The position numbers and the translations under genes were made by a program. The notes beneath the pieces were generated by a model. It did not search any database and was not told where the DNA came from. It was given only the letters and a program-made list of their open reading frames with translations. Source: JACXTP01 sp963789555 (lineage in GTDB: Archaea; Thermoplasmatota; Thermoplasmata; Methanomassiliicoccales; UBA472). From it: a stretch of DNA of 64,000 nucleotides. The stretch covers positions 62,001 through 126,000 of the forward strand of contig CAWBKY010000001.1 in NCBI GenBank assembly GCA_963789555.1, in the 5' to 3' direction. This document shows, piece by piece, positions 16,652 through 25,744 of this stretch. Every line of letters starts with the position of its first letter. Within the stretch, counting starts at the first letter, position 1.

Positions 16652-18682
16652 ATGAGAGGCGTGGTGTTCGTCGTATTGGTTCTATTGATGGCCCCCAGCC
16701 CCTCCTACGCCCTCTCATCACCCATCCCCCCCTCCGATCCGCTTCTGACCCCTACGGAACCGTTCAAGGCAGATGCCACGTCATCGCCACCATCGATCAA
16801 ATTCATCCTGGTCTGTCCTGGTAAGCCCGTCGAATCGTTCGTCATCGCCAATCTGGGGCTTTGCGAGGTCGATCTCCTTGGGTTGATGGTGAGCGATGGC
16901 GAGGGCAACCTTACGTTCGCCGTGGAGACCATTTTGCGACCAGGGGAGGCCATAGCTCTCACCACAGATGCAGTGGAGTTTAGCCGTTTCATGCCAGGAA
17001 CAAAGGCGGTGCCATATTCTTCGCTCACGAAACAAGGCTCCTTCGTACTGGCCAACCATGGCGATTCGCTCCGATATGATGGCCCCCAACGGCTCTCTGC
17101 TGGACAGTTTCGTCTATGGGGATTCCAATGATCTGACCGCATGGTCCGGGGGCGCTTTCACCCCACTGCCAGATGGGCATGCGGCAGTAAGGAGGTCGGC
17201 CCAAGGTCATTATAGACTCGGGACAAGCGAGCGATTGGTCCCTCTCGGTCCTAGGGCGGCAGGAGGTCGGATCGTTCCAGGGCGAGGTGAAAGTGAGACC
17301 ATTCCTCTACCCAGATGGCGCCCTTGACGATGTCCTTGAAACGCTTTCTAGGGCAGAGAGCAGCATCCTCATCTCAATGTACGACCTGAATGAACCATCG
17401 ATCATAAGCTGTCTGATCGATGCCAGGGCGGACAAGGTCGATGTGCGGGTCCTTGTGGAGGGGCAACCGGTCGGTGGCATGTCGACCTCAACCAAACGCG
17501 CCCTCAACGACCTTTGGAGAGGGGGATGTTCGATCTCGCTCTTCCGTTCCAATGATTCCTACAAACGGTACGACTACCTTCATGGCAAGTATGCCATCAT
17601 CGATCAGGAGTACGTCCTGATCGGTTCGGAGAATTGGGTCACTGGCGCCTTCAAGGAGAACAGGGGGTGGGGGGTCGCGGTCCATTCCTTCGAACTTGCG
17701 CAGCAATTTACCACCATTTTCCAGAGCGATTCATCCACGAAGTGGCCTGACGTTGGGCTGATGGAAGCCCCCTACCCTGTATCTCCAGGGGGTGGTCCGA
17801 TCCACGGGCCGAGGTCGAATTCGTTCATGGACTGGTATTTGGCCAATGTCACTCTCATCGCTCTCCCCTGACAATTCATTGGAGTCGATGCTTACGCTGA
17901 TAGACGGGGCCAGGGAGAGGATCCTGATCGAGCAGATGCAATTTGACACCAAGGTACGCCCGGACCTCAGGGATATGGGAGGGATTGTCCGAGGCGGCCG
18001 AGGCCGGAATCCCGGTGCGTCTGCTTCTTGACGCCACCTTGGACAAGGATCCGTCTGGTAACCCCGCGACCGAGGTAAGGTTCAACGAGATGGGCGAGAT
18101 GGGCTTGGACATGGGGGCCAGGCTGGTGTCCCCATATCATAACTTCACAGTGGTGCACAACAAAGGATGGGTGGTGGACGACAAGGTGGTGATATCCAGC
18201 GTCAACCTGGTTCGGAATGCTTTCGAGGAAAATCGGGAAGTAGGCCTCATCATCCGCTCCCCCGCCATCGCTGATTGGTATGCCCGGTCGTTCTGGGAGG
18301 ATTGGAGGTATCGATCCCAGTCCCCCCTACGATCGCGCTGCCATGGTTGGTATGCAACCTTTCCAAAGGCGAACCCGCCTTCCTGGACGCGAGCGGATGT
18401 TGGGACAACTCGGCGATCGCGAGCATCGAATGGGACCTGGATGACGATGGCACCATCGACCAGACCGGTGTACGCTGCCTGATCGAACCCCCGCCGGGGG
18501 AGCATAAGGTCAGACTGACCATCACCGATGATCACAACAATACGGCCAGCGCAGTGTTGGTGCTGAACGTTGCTGGCGGAGAGGATGGAGGCATTCCCTC
18601 TTGGTTATATTTCGCACCCATCCCTCTGGCGGCGGCAACGGGTGCACTGTGGTTAGTTCGGAAAAGGATTAAGAGCCATTAG
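16652..18682 (+). CDS. Secreted lamin-tail/phospholipase-D-like surface protein (several frameshifts)
   Basis: Reconstructed across about five frame changes (near 17080, 17270, 17860, 17980, 18290) this is one protein of about 675 residues. It has a signal peptide, then a lamin-tail-like domain (FVIANLGLCEVDLLG, then GSFVLANHGDS). Two phospholipase D repeats follow: LHGKYAIIDQEYVLIGSENW has H-x-K-x4-D, and VVHNKGWVVDDKVVISS holds the second. A PKD-like domain (IEWDLDDDGTIDQTG) and a C-terminal membrane helix with a basic tail complete it. The PLD pair suggests a phosphodiesterase, perhaps a nuclease, anchored outside the cell. The identity is firm for the PLD domains and fair for the rest. 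Confidence 0.75.
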
Positions 18683-18696
18683 CATAATCGTCCGGT

Positions 18697-19131
18697 GTGC
18701 AGTTGCGCTATTATCGGAGCACCGATCTGAACGCGATCTATGACCTGGCCCGTCGCTCCCTGCGGGAGAAATACAACCCCACCATTTTCATCGACCTGCC
18801 CCCTTATTGGCCACAAGGACTGATCGTGCTCGAGGAGATGGACCGCATCGTGGGGTTCATCTTCGGCATCATGACCTCCAGCATCGAGGCCAGGATTTTG
18901 ATGCTGGCGGTATCTCAGGAGAGGAGGGGGCAGGGTCTGGGGACCTTGTTAAGCGAGCAGTTCTTCATGGAATGTTCCAAGAAGGGCGCCCGGGTGGTGA
19001 GCCTGGAGGTCCGTGTCAGCAACACCAGCGCGCTCAAGTTCTATCAACGCCGGGGGTTCTCCATCTCGGACCGTTTTACCCACTACTACTCCGATGGCGA
19101 GGACGGATATCAGCTTCAGTTGTTCCTCTGA
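18697..19131 (+). CDS. GNAT N-acetyltransferase, RimI-like
   Basis: This 144-residue protein has the GNAT core: an acceptor strand ILMLAVSQERRGQGLG (motif A with the acetyl-CoA loop RRGQGLG), and the terminal segment SALKFYQRRGFSI. This matches RimI-type protein N-terminal acetyltransferases of archaea. The likely start is a GTG at 18697. It ends at the convergent end of the Lon-like ATPase gene with almost no gap. The substrate is not deducible, though N-terminal protein acetylation is common for this subgroup. Confidence 0.88.
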   Translation: MQLRYYRSTDLNAIYDLARRSLREKYNPTIFIDLPPYWPQGLIVLEEMDRIVGFIFGIMTSSIEARILMLAVSQERRGQGLGTLLSEQFFMECSKKGARVVSLEVRVSNTSALKFYQRRGFSISDRFTHYYSDGEDGYQLQLFL

Positions 19132-19132
19132 G

Positions 19133-20662
19133 TCAAAGGAACATGTCGTCCTTTTTCGCCTGTTCGTTCGAGAAATAATAAGGAGATTTCTCACGTTGGG
19201 ACTGGGAGATGTCAGCGGAGAGGCCTTGCATATAGGAACCGTACCGTTCCTTGATCTGTTCCTCAGCGGTCATGGACCGCTTCACCGCCACCTGGATGTG
19301 CTTCTCCTCGATCAAGAGGTCGCCGTTCACCGAGGCCAGGTCACCCGCGGCTCGGACCAGTCCACCTAGCTCCCTCAGGCGCAATGAAAGGCAGTTGTCC
19401 ATGCCATCCATGCGTTTGGCTCGCCTCTTTGCCTCGCGGATCACCGCCTCGACGGCCGCCAAGGATGCTGGGGGGATCCTACCATCTATGGCGATCTCCT
19501 GGGCGATGAACTGGGCCATCTTCGCCCGGTTCACCTCGTTGTCCTTCATGACCGTGTTCACCAGGACCTCGTATCCATCGCCATTGATGCGGGAGCGTAG
19601 CGGAGAAAGGACGTGCTCAAGGTCCTGTATGTTGCACGCACCAACGAAGATGAAGTCGCAGGGGACATCGTCCACCCTGACGCTAGCCCCGGCGCTCTGG
19701 GGGTTGTGACCTATTATGGAGAATTCCCTCTCTTGCATGGCGGTAAGAATGTAACGCTGCAGGTTGGACAGATGAGGCAGCTCATCGATGAACAACACGC
19801 CCTCATGGGCCTCATGGATCGCACCCGCCACCACCCTCTCGTATGGTGGAGTGCCCAGGTTGGCGTGCCCTCCATAGGGATCGTGACGTACGTCGCCAAG
19901 GAGCTCGGTCTCCGAACCCCCGGTGGCCATCACGAACGGTTTGCGCTCCAGTCGGACAATGACCTTCCTCGGGCTAACCTTCTCCAGTTCCCGACGCTTC
20001 TCCAAGGCGTTCTGGTCCAGCACGCGGACCATGTCCCCACAGCGCTCGAAGACCACCACCTCCTCCTTTCCGAAGCGTTTCCTGGTGGTCGTGACCCGGT
20101 CCTTGCCCACCATGCCCGGCATGGCGGCGACCGTGCCCATCGACTCCATCAGTCCAGCCATGAGATCGCCGAAGGGGTTGGCGTTGGGCTCCCCTACCTT
20201 GATCTTCTCACATTTTGGGCAGATCCGGTCCTTCGGCGAGGAGTAGGAGCCGCAGTTCTTACAACGGTATCCGAGGCGTTCCGCGACGTTGATCGGCGCG
20301 TCCTGGGCCTCGATTATCTCGCCTTCAGCGTTCTGGAAGGACTCGCGCTCCTTACGGACCTCCTCCTCCCGCTTCACCTCGACCAAGGGCCGCTCCGGGT
20401 TTTCGGGGTTGTGCACCACCCGGATCTCCTCCTTGGGCATGGGAAGGTAAAGGGCCAGGGCCTGGGCGATCATAGACTTGCCAGTGCCTGGCGGGCCTAC
20501 CAGAAGTAAGTTGCGGCGTTGCCTTGCCGCCACGCGCGCCAAGGCAACTGCCTCCTCCTGCCCGATGACACGGGACAACGGGTCCTTCGGTATCTCGATG
20601 TCCTCAGTGGTCTCGATGGACCGCAGGTCCGTCTCGCGCAGGAGGTTTATCTTCGGGTTCAT
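19133..20662 (-). CDS. LonB-like AAA+ ATPase with zinc ribbon, no protease domain
   Basis: This 509-residue protein matches the ATPase part of archaeal LonB: Walker A GPPGTGKSM, Walker B GVLFIDEL, sensor FIFVGACN and the arginine-finger segment LSPLRSRI. An insertion between Walker A and B holds a zinc ribbon (CKNCGSYSSPKDRICPKC), where LonB normally has two membrane helices. The protein ends soon after the AAA lid (SPYYFSNEQAKKDD), so the Ser-Lys protease domain is missing. It is probably an unfoldase, remodeller or decoy. It follows dnaG by only two bases on the same strand. Confidence 0.85.
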   Translation of the reverse strand: MNPKINLLRETDLRSIETTEDIEIPKDPLSRVIGQEEAVALARVAARQRRNLLLVGPPGTGKSMIAQALALYLPMPKEEIRVVHNPENPERPLVEVKREEEVRKERESFQNAEGEIIEAQDAPINVAERLGYRCKNCGSYSSPKDRICPKCEKIKVGEPNANPFGDLMAGLMESMGTVAAMPGMVGKDRVTTTRKRFGKEEVVVFERCGDMVRVLDQNALEKRRELEKVSPRKVIVRLERKPFVMATGGSETELLGDVRHDPYGGHANLGTPPYERVVAGAIHEAHEGVLFIDELPHLSNLQRYILTAMQEREFSIIGHNPQSAGASVRVDDVPCDFIFVGACNIQDLEHVLSPLRSRINGDGYEVLVNTVMKDNEVNRAKMAQFIAQEIAIDGRIPPASLAAVEAVIREAKRRAKRMDGMDNCLSLRLRELGGLVRAAGDLASVNGDLLIEEKHIQVAVKRSMTAEEQIKERYGSYMQGLSADISQSQREKSPYYFSNEQAKKDDMFL

Positions 20663-20664
20663 GC

Positions 20665-22245
20665 TCAGTTCAGGTCGTCCCTGACCCAGACCTCGACATT
20701 GCTTGGCTGCTTGGTGATGTTGCCCATCTTCGTTCCGACGATGGTGCCGATCTCCTTCTCCACAGCTATGTCCAGTATCCTTTGGGTCACAATACCGTCG
20801 AATACGACGGCAGAAACAGGCTCGCTCTCGGCCTTCAGGGTGTTGACCAGCTCTTTGACCGTGACCTCCTTGGTCACATTCCCCTGCCCATCCAGCAGCT
20901 TGGCCTTGGAGGTGGCCGCCAGCTCGTTGATGAGGGCCTTGTACTTCTCCTGGTTCCCAGAGAGCTTCTTGCTTGACCTGCGCTCGGCCGGGGCCTCGGC
21001 TGGTTCCGCCCGCTCGGGCTTCTCGACCTTTTCCTCCCGGTCAGTGCGCTCCGGCTTCTCCCGCGCTCTGGTCTCGCTCCGTTCCGACCGCTCGCCCCTC
21101 TCCTGGCGCTCTGGCCGCTCGCCCCTCTCCTGGCGCTCGCGGCGCTCCGGCCTTTCAGAACGCTCCTCCCGGTCGCCACGCTCGGGCTTCTCCCCGCGCT
21201 CTGGCTTCTCGCTCCGTTCCGACCGCTCGCCCCTCTCCTGGCGCTCTGGCCGCTCGCCGCGCTCCGGCTTTTCGGTCCTTTCCTGCCTCTCCATCTTCTC
21301 GGGCTTGTCGCTCTTCTCGGCGGCGCGCTCGGCCTTCTCCTCGCGCTCGAAGCGCTCCAGGCGCTCGGCCTTATCGCCGCGCTTCCCTGGCCCGTTCTGG
21401 GCAACATCGGCCTCCAGGCCGAACATCTCGATGTACTGCTCGGCGGGGATCTTGTTGCGCAGGCACTTCATGATCTGTTTCTGGGTGAGCTCCTCCACCT
21501 CATGGGCACGGGGAGCCCTGGCGACGAAGTCGACCTCGGCCACCTGGAACAACTCGCGAAGGATGAGCTCGCCGCCCCTGTCTCCGTCGACGAATGCGGT
21601 GACCACGCGCTCCTTGGAGAGCTCGCTGATGGTCTTGGGGATGTTGGTCCCCTCCACCGCTATGGCGTTCTTGATGCCGGACTTGAGCAGGTTGATGACG
21701 TCGGACCGGCCCTCCACCACGATGACCGCGTCCGAGTCGTTAACGTTCGGACCGGCGGGTAGGCGGTCCTTACCGAAGTAGATGACCTCCTCCACCTGCA
21801 CCGACTGCCTGACGCTCTCGGTGAGATCGGCCCCAGTCGTTTTGGACTGCTTGATAAGCTCGGTGAGCAGCTCCTTGGCGCGGACAATGATCTTGTCGCG
21901 CTTGGTGACACGGACGTCCTCGATGGACTCTATGCCTATCTTCGCCTTGCAAGGCCCGACCCGGTCGATGGTCTCCAACGCGGAGGCCAAGATGACGGTC
22001 TCGACCTGGTCCAGGCTGGAAGGGATAAGGATCTCGCCTTCGGACTTGCCCTGCTTGGAGTGCACGTCCACCTCGATCCTGCCGATCCTGCCGCTCTTCT
22101 GCAGGTCTCGGAGATCGAGCTCATCACCGAGGAGGCCCTCGGTCTGGCCGAAGATGGCACCGACCACATCCGGCTTTTCGACGATACCGTCGGCGTTGAG
22201 CTTGGCCTTGATGAGGTACTTAGTGGTGCTTGGATCAATGTTCAT
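20665..22245 (-). CDS. dnaG: Archaeal DnaG primase/exosome protein with long Arg/Glu-rich linker
   Basis: The start at MNIDPSTTKYLIKA gives 526 residues. The TOPRIM domain is intact: VIVVEGRSDVINLLK gives the catalytic glutamate, and VTAFVDGDRGGELILREL gives the DxD-like motif. Archaeal DnaG makes primers in some systems and is a subunit of the RNA exosome. Between the TOPRIM part (to about residue 270) and the conserved C-terminal domain lies a highly charged linker of about 150 residues built from ERPERQERGERSE-like repeats. The gene is in one frame and forms an operon with the Lon-like ATPase. Confidence 0.93.
   Translation of the reverse strand: MNIDPSTTKYLIKAKLNADGIVEKPDVVGAIFGQTEGLLGDELDLRDLQKSGRIGRIEVDVHSKQGKSEGEILIPSSLDQVETVILASALETIDRVGPCKAKIGIESIEDVRVTKRDKIIVRAKELLTELIKQSKTTGADLTESVRQSVQVEEVIYFGKDRLPAGPNVNDSDAVIVVEGRSDVINLLKSGIKNAIAVEGTNIPKTISELSKERVVTAFVDGDRGGELILRELFQVAEVDFVARAPRAHEVEELTQKQIMKCLRNKIPAEQYIEMFGLEADVAQNGPGKRGDKAERLERFEREEKAERAAEKSDKPEKMERQERTEKPERGERPERQERGERSERSEKPERGEKPERGDREERSERPERRERQERGERPERQERGERSERSETRAREKPERTDREEKVEKPERAEPAEAPAERRSSKKLSGNQEKYKALINELAATSKAKLLDGQGNVTKEVTVKELVNTLKAESEPVSAVVFDGIVTQRILDIAVEKEIGTIVGTKMGNITKQPSNVEVWVRDDLN
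21009..21370 (-). repeat. Imperfect tandem repeat encoding the DnaG Arg/Glu linker
   Basis: The region is a degenerate tandem array of short units coding for ER, PE and GE. Units such as GERPERQERGERSERSE occur twice, as near-exact DNA copies starting near 21077 and 21219. Such repeats change length by slippage. The frame is kept throughout, so it is translated. Confidence 0.75.
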
Positions 22246-22638
22246 TTTAATTCCTCTTCTATCTGTTTCAGAAGAGCGACCCAGTTCCAATTATCAACCA
22301 TGCCATTTGGCTGCGGGAGTGTGATTAGGTCCCTCCTGCAGGAGTTCATCCTATGGTTCCTTTCACGCTTATCTTACGGATCAGGTGACGGGATGATAGT
22401 GAATGTGTGATATCGGAAAGCTTAGCCGCTTTTCCAAACCCTATGTCCGCATCATCGTTTATATAAATTTCGGTGCCAGGGATAATAAGTCGGAACCTCG
22501 GACGGGATGCGAAACTTCGTACGTCAAAATCCTGGGCACCCTTAGCAAAATCGATGAGTTACCATCATCGTTGAGGGGGTCGGGTGGCAATATGTTTTAT
22601 CCTTCCTGCCACATTTGGATTATACATCCAACTGGATC
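22246..22638. other. Intergenic region between divergent dnaG and cobQ
   Basis: No convincing gene lies in these 390 bases. It holds a TATA-like tttatataaat at 22458-22468, an imperfect long inverted repeat at 22472-22540, and a second AT-rich patch (gttttatcc, about 22594) roughly 40 bases before the cobQ ATG. A 79-codon open frame crossing it is not supported by codon character. Confidence 0.5.
22472..22540. repeat. Imperfect 12-bp inverted repeat, possible structured leader
   Basis: GGTGCCAGGGAT at 22472-22483 can pair with ATCCTGGGCACC at 22529-22540, with one mismatch and one G-T pair. Inside, TGCGAA and TTCGTA form a second small hairpin. The element lies just after a TATA-like box, so it could be an RNA structure or a regulator site. 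Confidence 0.35.
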
Positions 22639-25321
22639 ATGAGGTGGTCAGTTACGGACATTGCGGCTAAGTTGAAGGAGCAAATGCGTCAGGGTGACAT
22701 AGGCACCAACACCGCCTGTGAATATTATCCCTGCCATTTCAAAGGGCAGAACTGCTCCCTTTGCTTCTGCCCCTTCTACCCCTGCCACGACCCGGACTTG
22801 GGGAAGATGGTGCCGTCGAGGAAGGGCGGGGAGGTGTGGAGCTGTGAATCATGCCTGTGGTCTCACCGGGATGACGTGGTGCGGTCTTTCTTCAGGGAGC
22901 TACCGCCCGGGTCCCAACTTCCCGATCCAGCCAAGCTCGGAGCTCTCAAATCGAGGCTGGAGCAGACCCACTTGAAAAAGGCCCGAAGCATCATGATCAT
23001 GGGAGCGACCTCTGGGGCGGGAAAGTCATTGATGGTGACCGCACTGTGCCGATACTTCTCCGACCTAGGTCTAAACGTGGTGCCGTTCAAGGCGCAGAAC
23101 ATGTCCTTGAACTCGATGGTGACCCCTGAAGGGGAGGAGATCGCTCGGGCGCAGGAGCTACAGGCCCGGGCAGCCCGGGTCAGCCCCGACTCGCACATGA
23201 ACCCGATACTTCTCAAGCCCATGCGGGATAACAAGTCCCAGGTCATCGTGGAGGGCCGTCCCCATCGGGACATGGATGTGGAGACATATTACCACCATTT
23301 CGCCGGGACCGAAGGAGTGGCGATAATCAAACGAAACCTGGACTTCCTGGAGAGGACCCGGGACATCATCGTCATCGAAGGCGCGGGCAGTCCAGCAGAG
23401 ATTAACATGATGGACCTGGACATTGCGAACATGCGGACAGCCGAGCTCGCCAACGCACTTTGTCTCCTTGTGGTCAACATCGAGTGGGGTGGCGCCTTCG
23501 CCTATGCCTATGGCACATTGATGCTCCTGCCCGAGGCGCAGCGCAAGATGTTCAAAGGGACGATAATCACCAACCTCTATGGGTCAAAGACCGGGCTCGA
23601 GCCAGGGATAGAGCTGCTGGAGCGAACCACCGGTGTCAAAGTGATGGGGGTGGTGCCACACATCGACCTGGACCTTCCCGATGAGGACTCGATGTTCATT
23701 GGCGCGCGGGGATCGCAGGGCGGAACGGTGGATGTCGCCGTGGTCCGATTCCCTCGGATCTCCAACTTCACCGACTTTGATGCCTTGGCGATGGAGGAAG
23801 GCGTCCATGTCCGCTATGTCGATTCCCCCATGGAGATCGCAGGAGCGGACGTCATCATACTTCCTGGCACCAAGAACACCGTCGAGGACCTCAGATGGAT
23901 GCGGGAGAAAGGATTGGACAAGGCGGTCCAGGCAGCGGCAGGCAAGGTGCCGATATTGGGCGTGTGCGGGGGATACCAGATGCTAGGGCTGGAGATCGAC
24001 GATAGCCAAGCCATCGAGGGTGGGGAGTCGCAAGTGCTCCAAGGTCTCGGCTTGCTCCCAGTGGTAACCCGCTTCGAGAGATATGAGAAACGAACGGTCC
24101 AGGTCACCGGGCACATGCTGGATGGGTCTGAGGCAGACCAGGTCCGGGGTTACGAGATACACATGGGCCGGAGCGAAAGGTTGGGTGGCCAAGCCCTATT
24201 CCGGATAAATGATGGTGAGGGGGAACATTTGGATGGAACCGTGTCCGAGGACGGTATGGTCATGGGCACTTACCTTCATGGTGTGTTCGACCTGCCAGCC
24301 TTCCGAAAACGTTTCCTTTCCAAGGCAGGGCGAGGGGGTGGGACGAAATGCTCCGACGAGGATTACGAAACGGTGGTGCAACGCAACCTCGACCTCCTTT
24401 CCGAGGTCGTCAGCGCTAATCTGGACATGAGACTGGTTGCACGCCCTCCTCGGTCTACCGGGGGCGGGCAGATGACGCGCAACATCATGTTCCAGGCAGC
24501 CACCTCCAGCGCAGGGAAGAGCACACTGACGGCGCTCCTGTGCCGGGAGCTGTTCTTGAAAGGCATCAAGGTGGCGCCGTTCAAGGCGCAGAACCTCTCC
24601 TTGAATTCGTTCGTCACCAAGGAAGGGGGCGAGATCGGCATCTCCCAAGCGTATCAGGCATGGGCCTGCGGGGTGGAGCCCCGAAACGACATGAACCCCA
24701 TCCTTCTCAAGCCAAAAGGCAATGGCATGCAGATTGTTTTGGACGGAAGGCCGTACCAGGACATCGACCGACATTCCCATGTGGACCGAGAGGAGCTGCT
24801 CGCCCACATCCGCGACGCATATCTGAGGTTGTGCGAGGACTTCGATGCGATAGTCATCGAGGGATCGGGTTCGCCGGCGGAGGTCAACCTCCGCGACAAG
24901 GACGTGGCGAACATGGCCACGGCGAGGATGCTGAAAGCCCCGGTGGTCCTCATCGGCGACATTGACAAGGGAGGGGTGTTCGCGGGCCTCTACGGGACCT
25001 ACCATCTTCTGGAGGAAAAGGACCGGGGTCTGGTCAAAGGCTTCCTCATCAACAAGTTCCGAGGGCGAGGAGGGCATCCTGCAGAGTGGCATCCAACGGT
25101 TGGAGCTGGAGATGCGATGCCATTGCCTGGGGGTTCTTCCGTACCATCGCTTCCAGGCCCCGGCGGAGGACAGCATGGAGCTCGGGCTCCAAGCCACAGG
25201 GGAGGGGGGAGATGGAGACGTAAGGGAGATGTGGAGAAAAGGTCTCGAGGACCTCTCCCGGGTGGTGGTCCCCCATTTGGACATGGTGAGGGTCGAACGC
25301 ATCATGCAGAACGGTGTCTAG
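22639..25321 (+). CDS. cobQ: Cys-rich domain + full CobQ + second truncated CobQ domain (one frameshift)
   Basis: A protein of about 894 residues begins with a cysteine-rich small domain (CEYYPC, CSLCFCPFYPC, CESC). A complete cobyric acid synthase follows: ATP site MGATSGAGKS, MNPILLKP, and a C-terminal glutamine amidotransferase with GVCGGYQMLG and GTYLHGVFD. A second copy of the ATP-binding half follows (QAATSSAGKS, then MNPILLKP, then GDIDKGGVFAGLYG). It ends shortly after GVLPYHRF, without an amidotransferase domain. The frame changes near 25070. CobQ amidates four side chains of adenosylcobyrinate diamide. The duplication in one chain is unusual. The start is the ATG at 22639. Confidence 0.88.
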
Positions 25322-25323
25322 GG

Positions 25324-25524
25324 TCAACCACCCGATGCCACCTTGATGATGCGCAGCTCGTCGCCATCGTGAGGGCGGTCGCTCAAAGGCACCGGGGTCT
25401 TCCCCCTGAGGACGATGTGGGCATCAGGATAGAGGTCCAACTTGCCCAGCAGGTCCTCGATGGTCGCATCATCGTCTAGATCAAGCACTTCCGACCGCTT
25501 GTTCAGGACGACCGTAACCTTCAT
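25324..25524 (-). CDS. ThiS/MoaD-like beta-grasp protein ending in Gly-Gly
   Basis: This protein of about 66 residues has the beta-grasp pattern of ThiS, MoaD and the archaeal ubiquitin-like modifiers: VTVVLNKRSEVLDL, then TIEDLLGKLDL, and an exposed C-terminal tail IKVASGG. The Gly-Gly end is what E1-like enzymes adenylate for sulfur transfer or protein modification. The ATG at 25524 is chosen; a GTG at 25533 lies 28 bases from a TATA-like tatttatc and is an alternative. No E1-like partner gene lies in the window. It ends three bases from the convergent cobQ stop. Confidence 0.85.
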   Translation of the reverse strand: MKVTVVLNKRSEVLDLDDDATIEDLLGKLDLYPDAHIVLRGKTPVPLSDRPHDGDELRIIKVASGG

Positions 25525-25632
25525 TTCGAGCACCGTCCCTTGTGAGGCAACCCAGCGATAAATACCTTTTTGGCGACAATCGTTACAAATGGCTCAAAAT
25601 AGAAATAGAGGTAAGTTATGAGTAGGGGCCAG

Positions 25633-25739
25633 GCCGAGGTAGCCCAGCCCGGTAGGGCGGTAGTCTCGAATCGCCGTTCTCGGCGATGGGATAACTACTG
25701 GGAGTTCATCCCTCGGGAGTTCAAATCTCTCCCTCGGCG
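25633..25739 (+). tRNA. tRNA-Ser (CGA) with an intron
   Basis: The acceptor stem GCCGAGG (25633-25639) pairs with CCTCGGC (25732-25738), followed by discriminator G. The D arm is GCCC...GGGC; the anticodon stem GTAGT pairs with ACTAC at 25694-25698; the T arm is GGGAG-TTCAAAT-CTCTC. A long variable arm (GGGA...TCCC) marks a class II tRNA, and anticodon CGA with discriminator G fits serine. An intron of about 22 bases splits the anticodon loop. CCA is not encoded. A T-rich tract follows directly. Confidence 0.95.
25671..25692 (+). other. tRNA-Ser intron
   Basis: About 22 bases sit between tRNA positions 37 and 38, the canonical archaeal site. The insert folds as a 6-bp hairpin (TCGCCG, TTCT loop, CGGCGA) next to the splice sites, consistent with a bulge-helix-bulge substrate of the tRNA splicing endonuclease. 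The exact ends could shift by one or two bases. Confidence 0.8.
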
Positions 25740-25744
25740 CTTTT

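Noticed and set aside
20519..21781. Arg/Ser-rich open frame antisense to dnaG
   Set aside because: It is the complement of the Arg/Glu repeat linker in dnaG, and the TOPRIM domain on the other strand is clear.
22246..22638. Possible cobalamin riboswitch before cobQ
   Set aside because: I could not find the conserved B12-box core, and such riboswitches are rare in archaea; only an unassigned dyad is reported.
22403..22642. Small open frame upstream of cobQ
   Set aside because: It crosses promoter-like and inverted-repeat sequence and shows no coding character or family.
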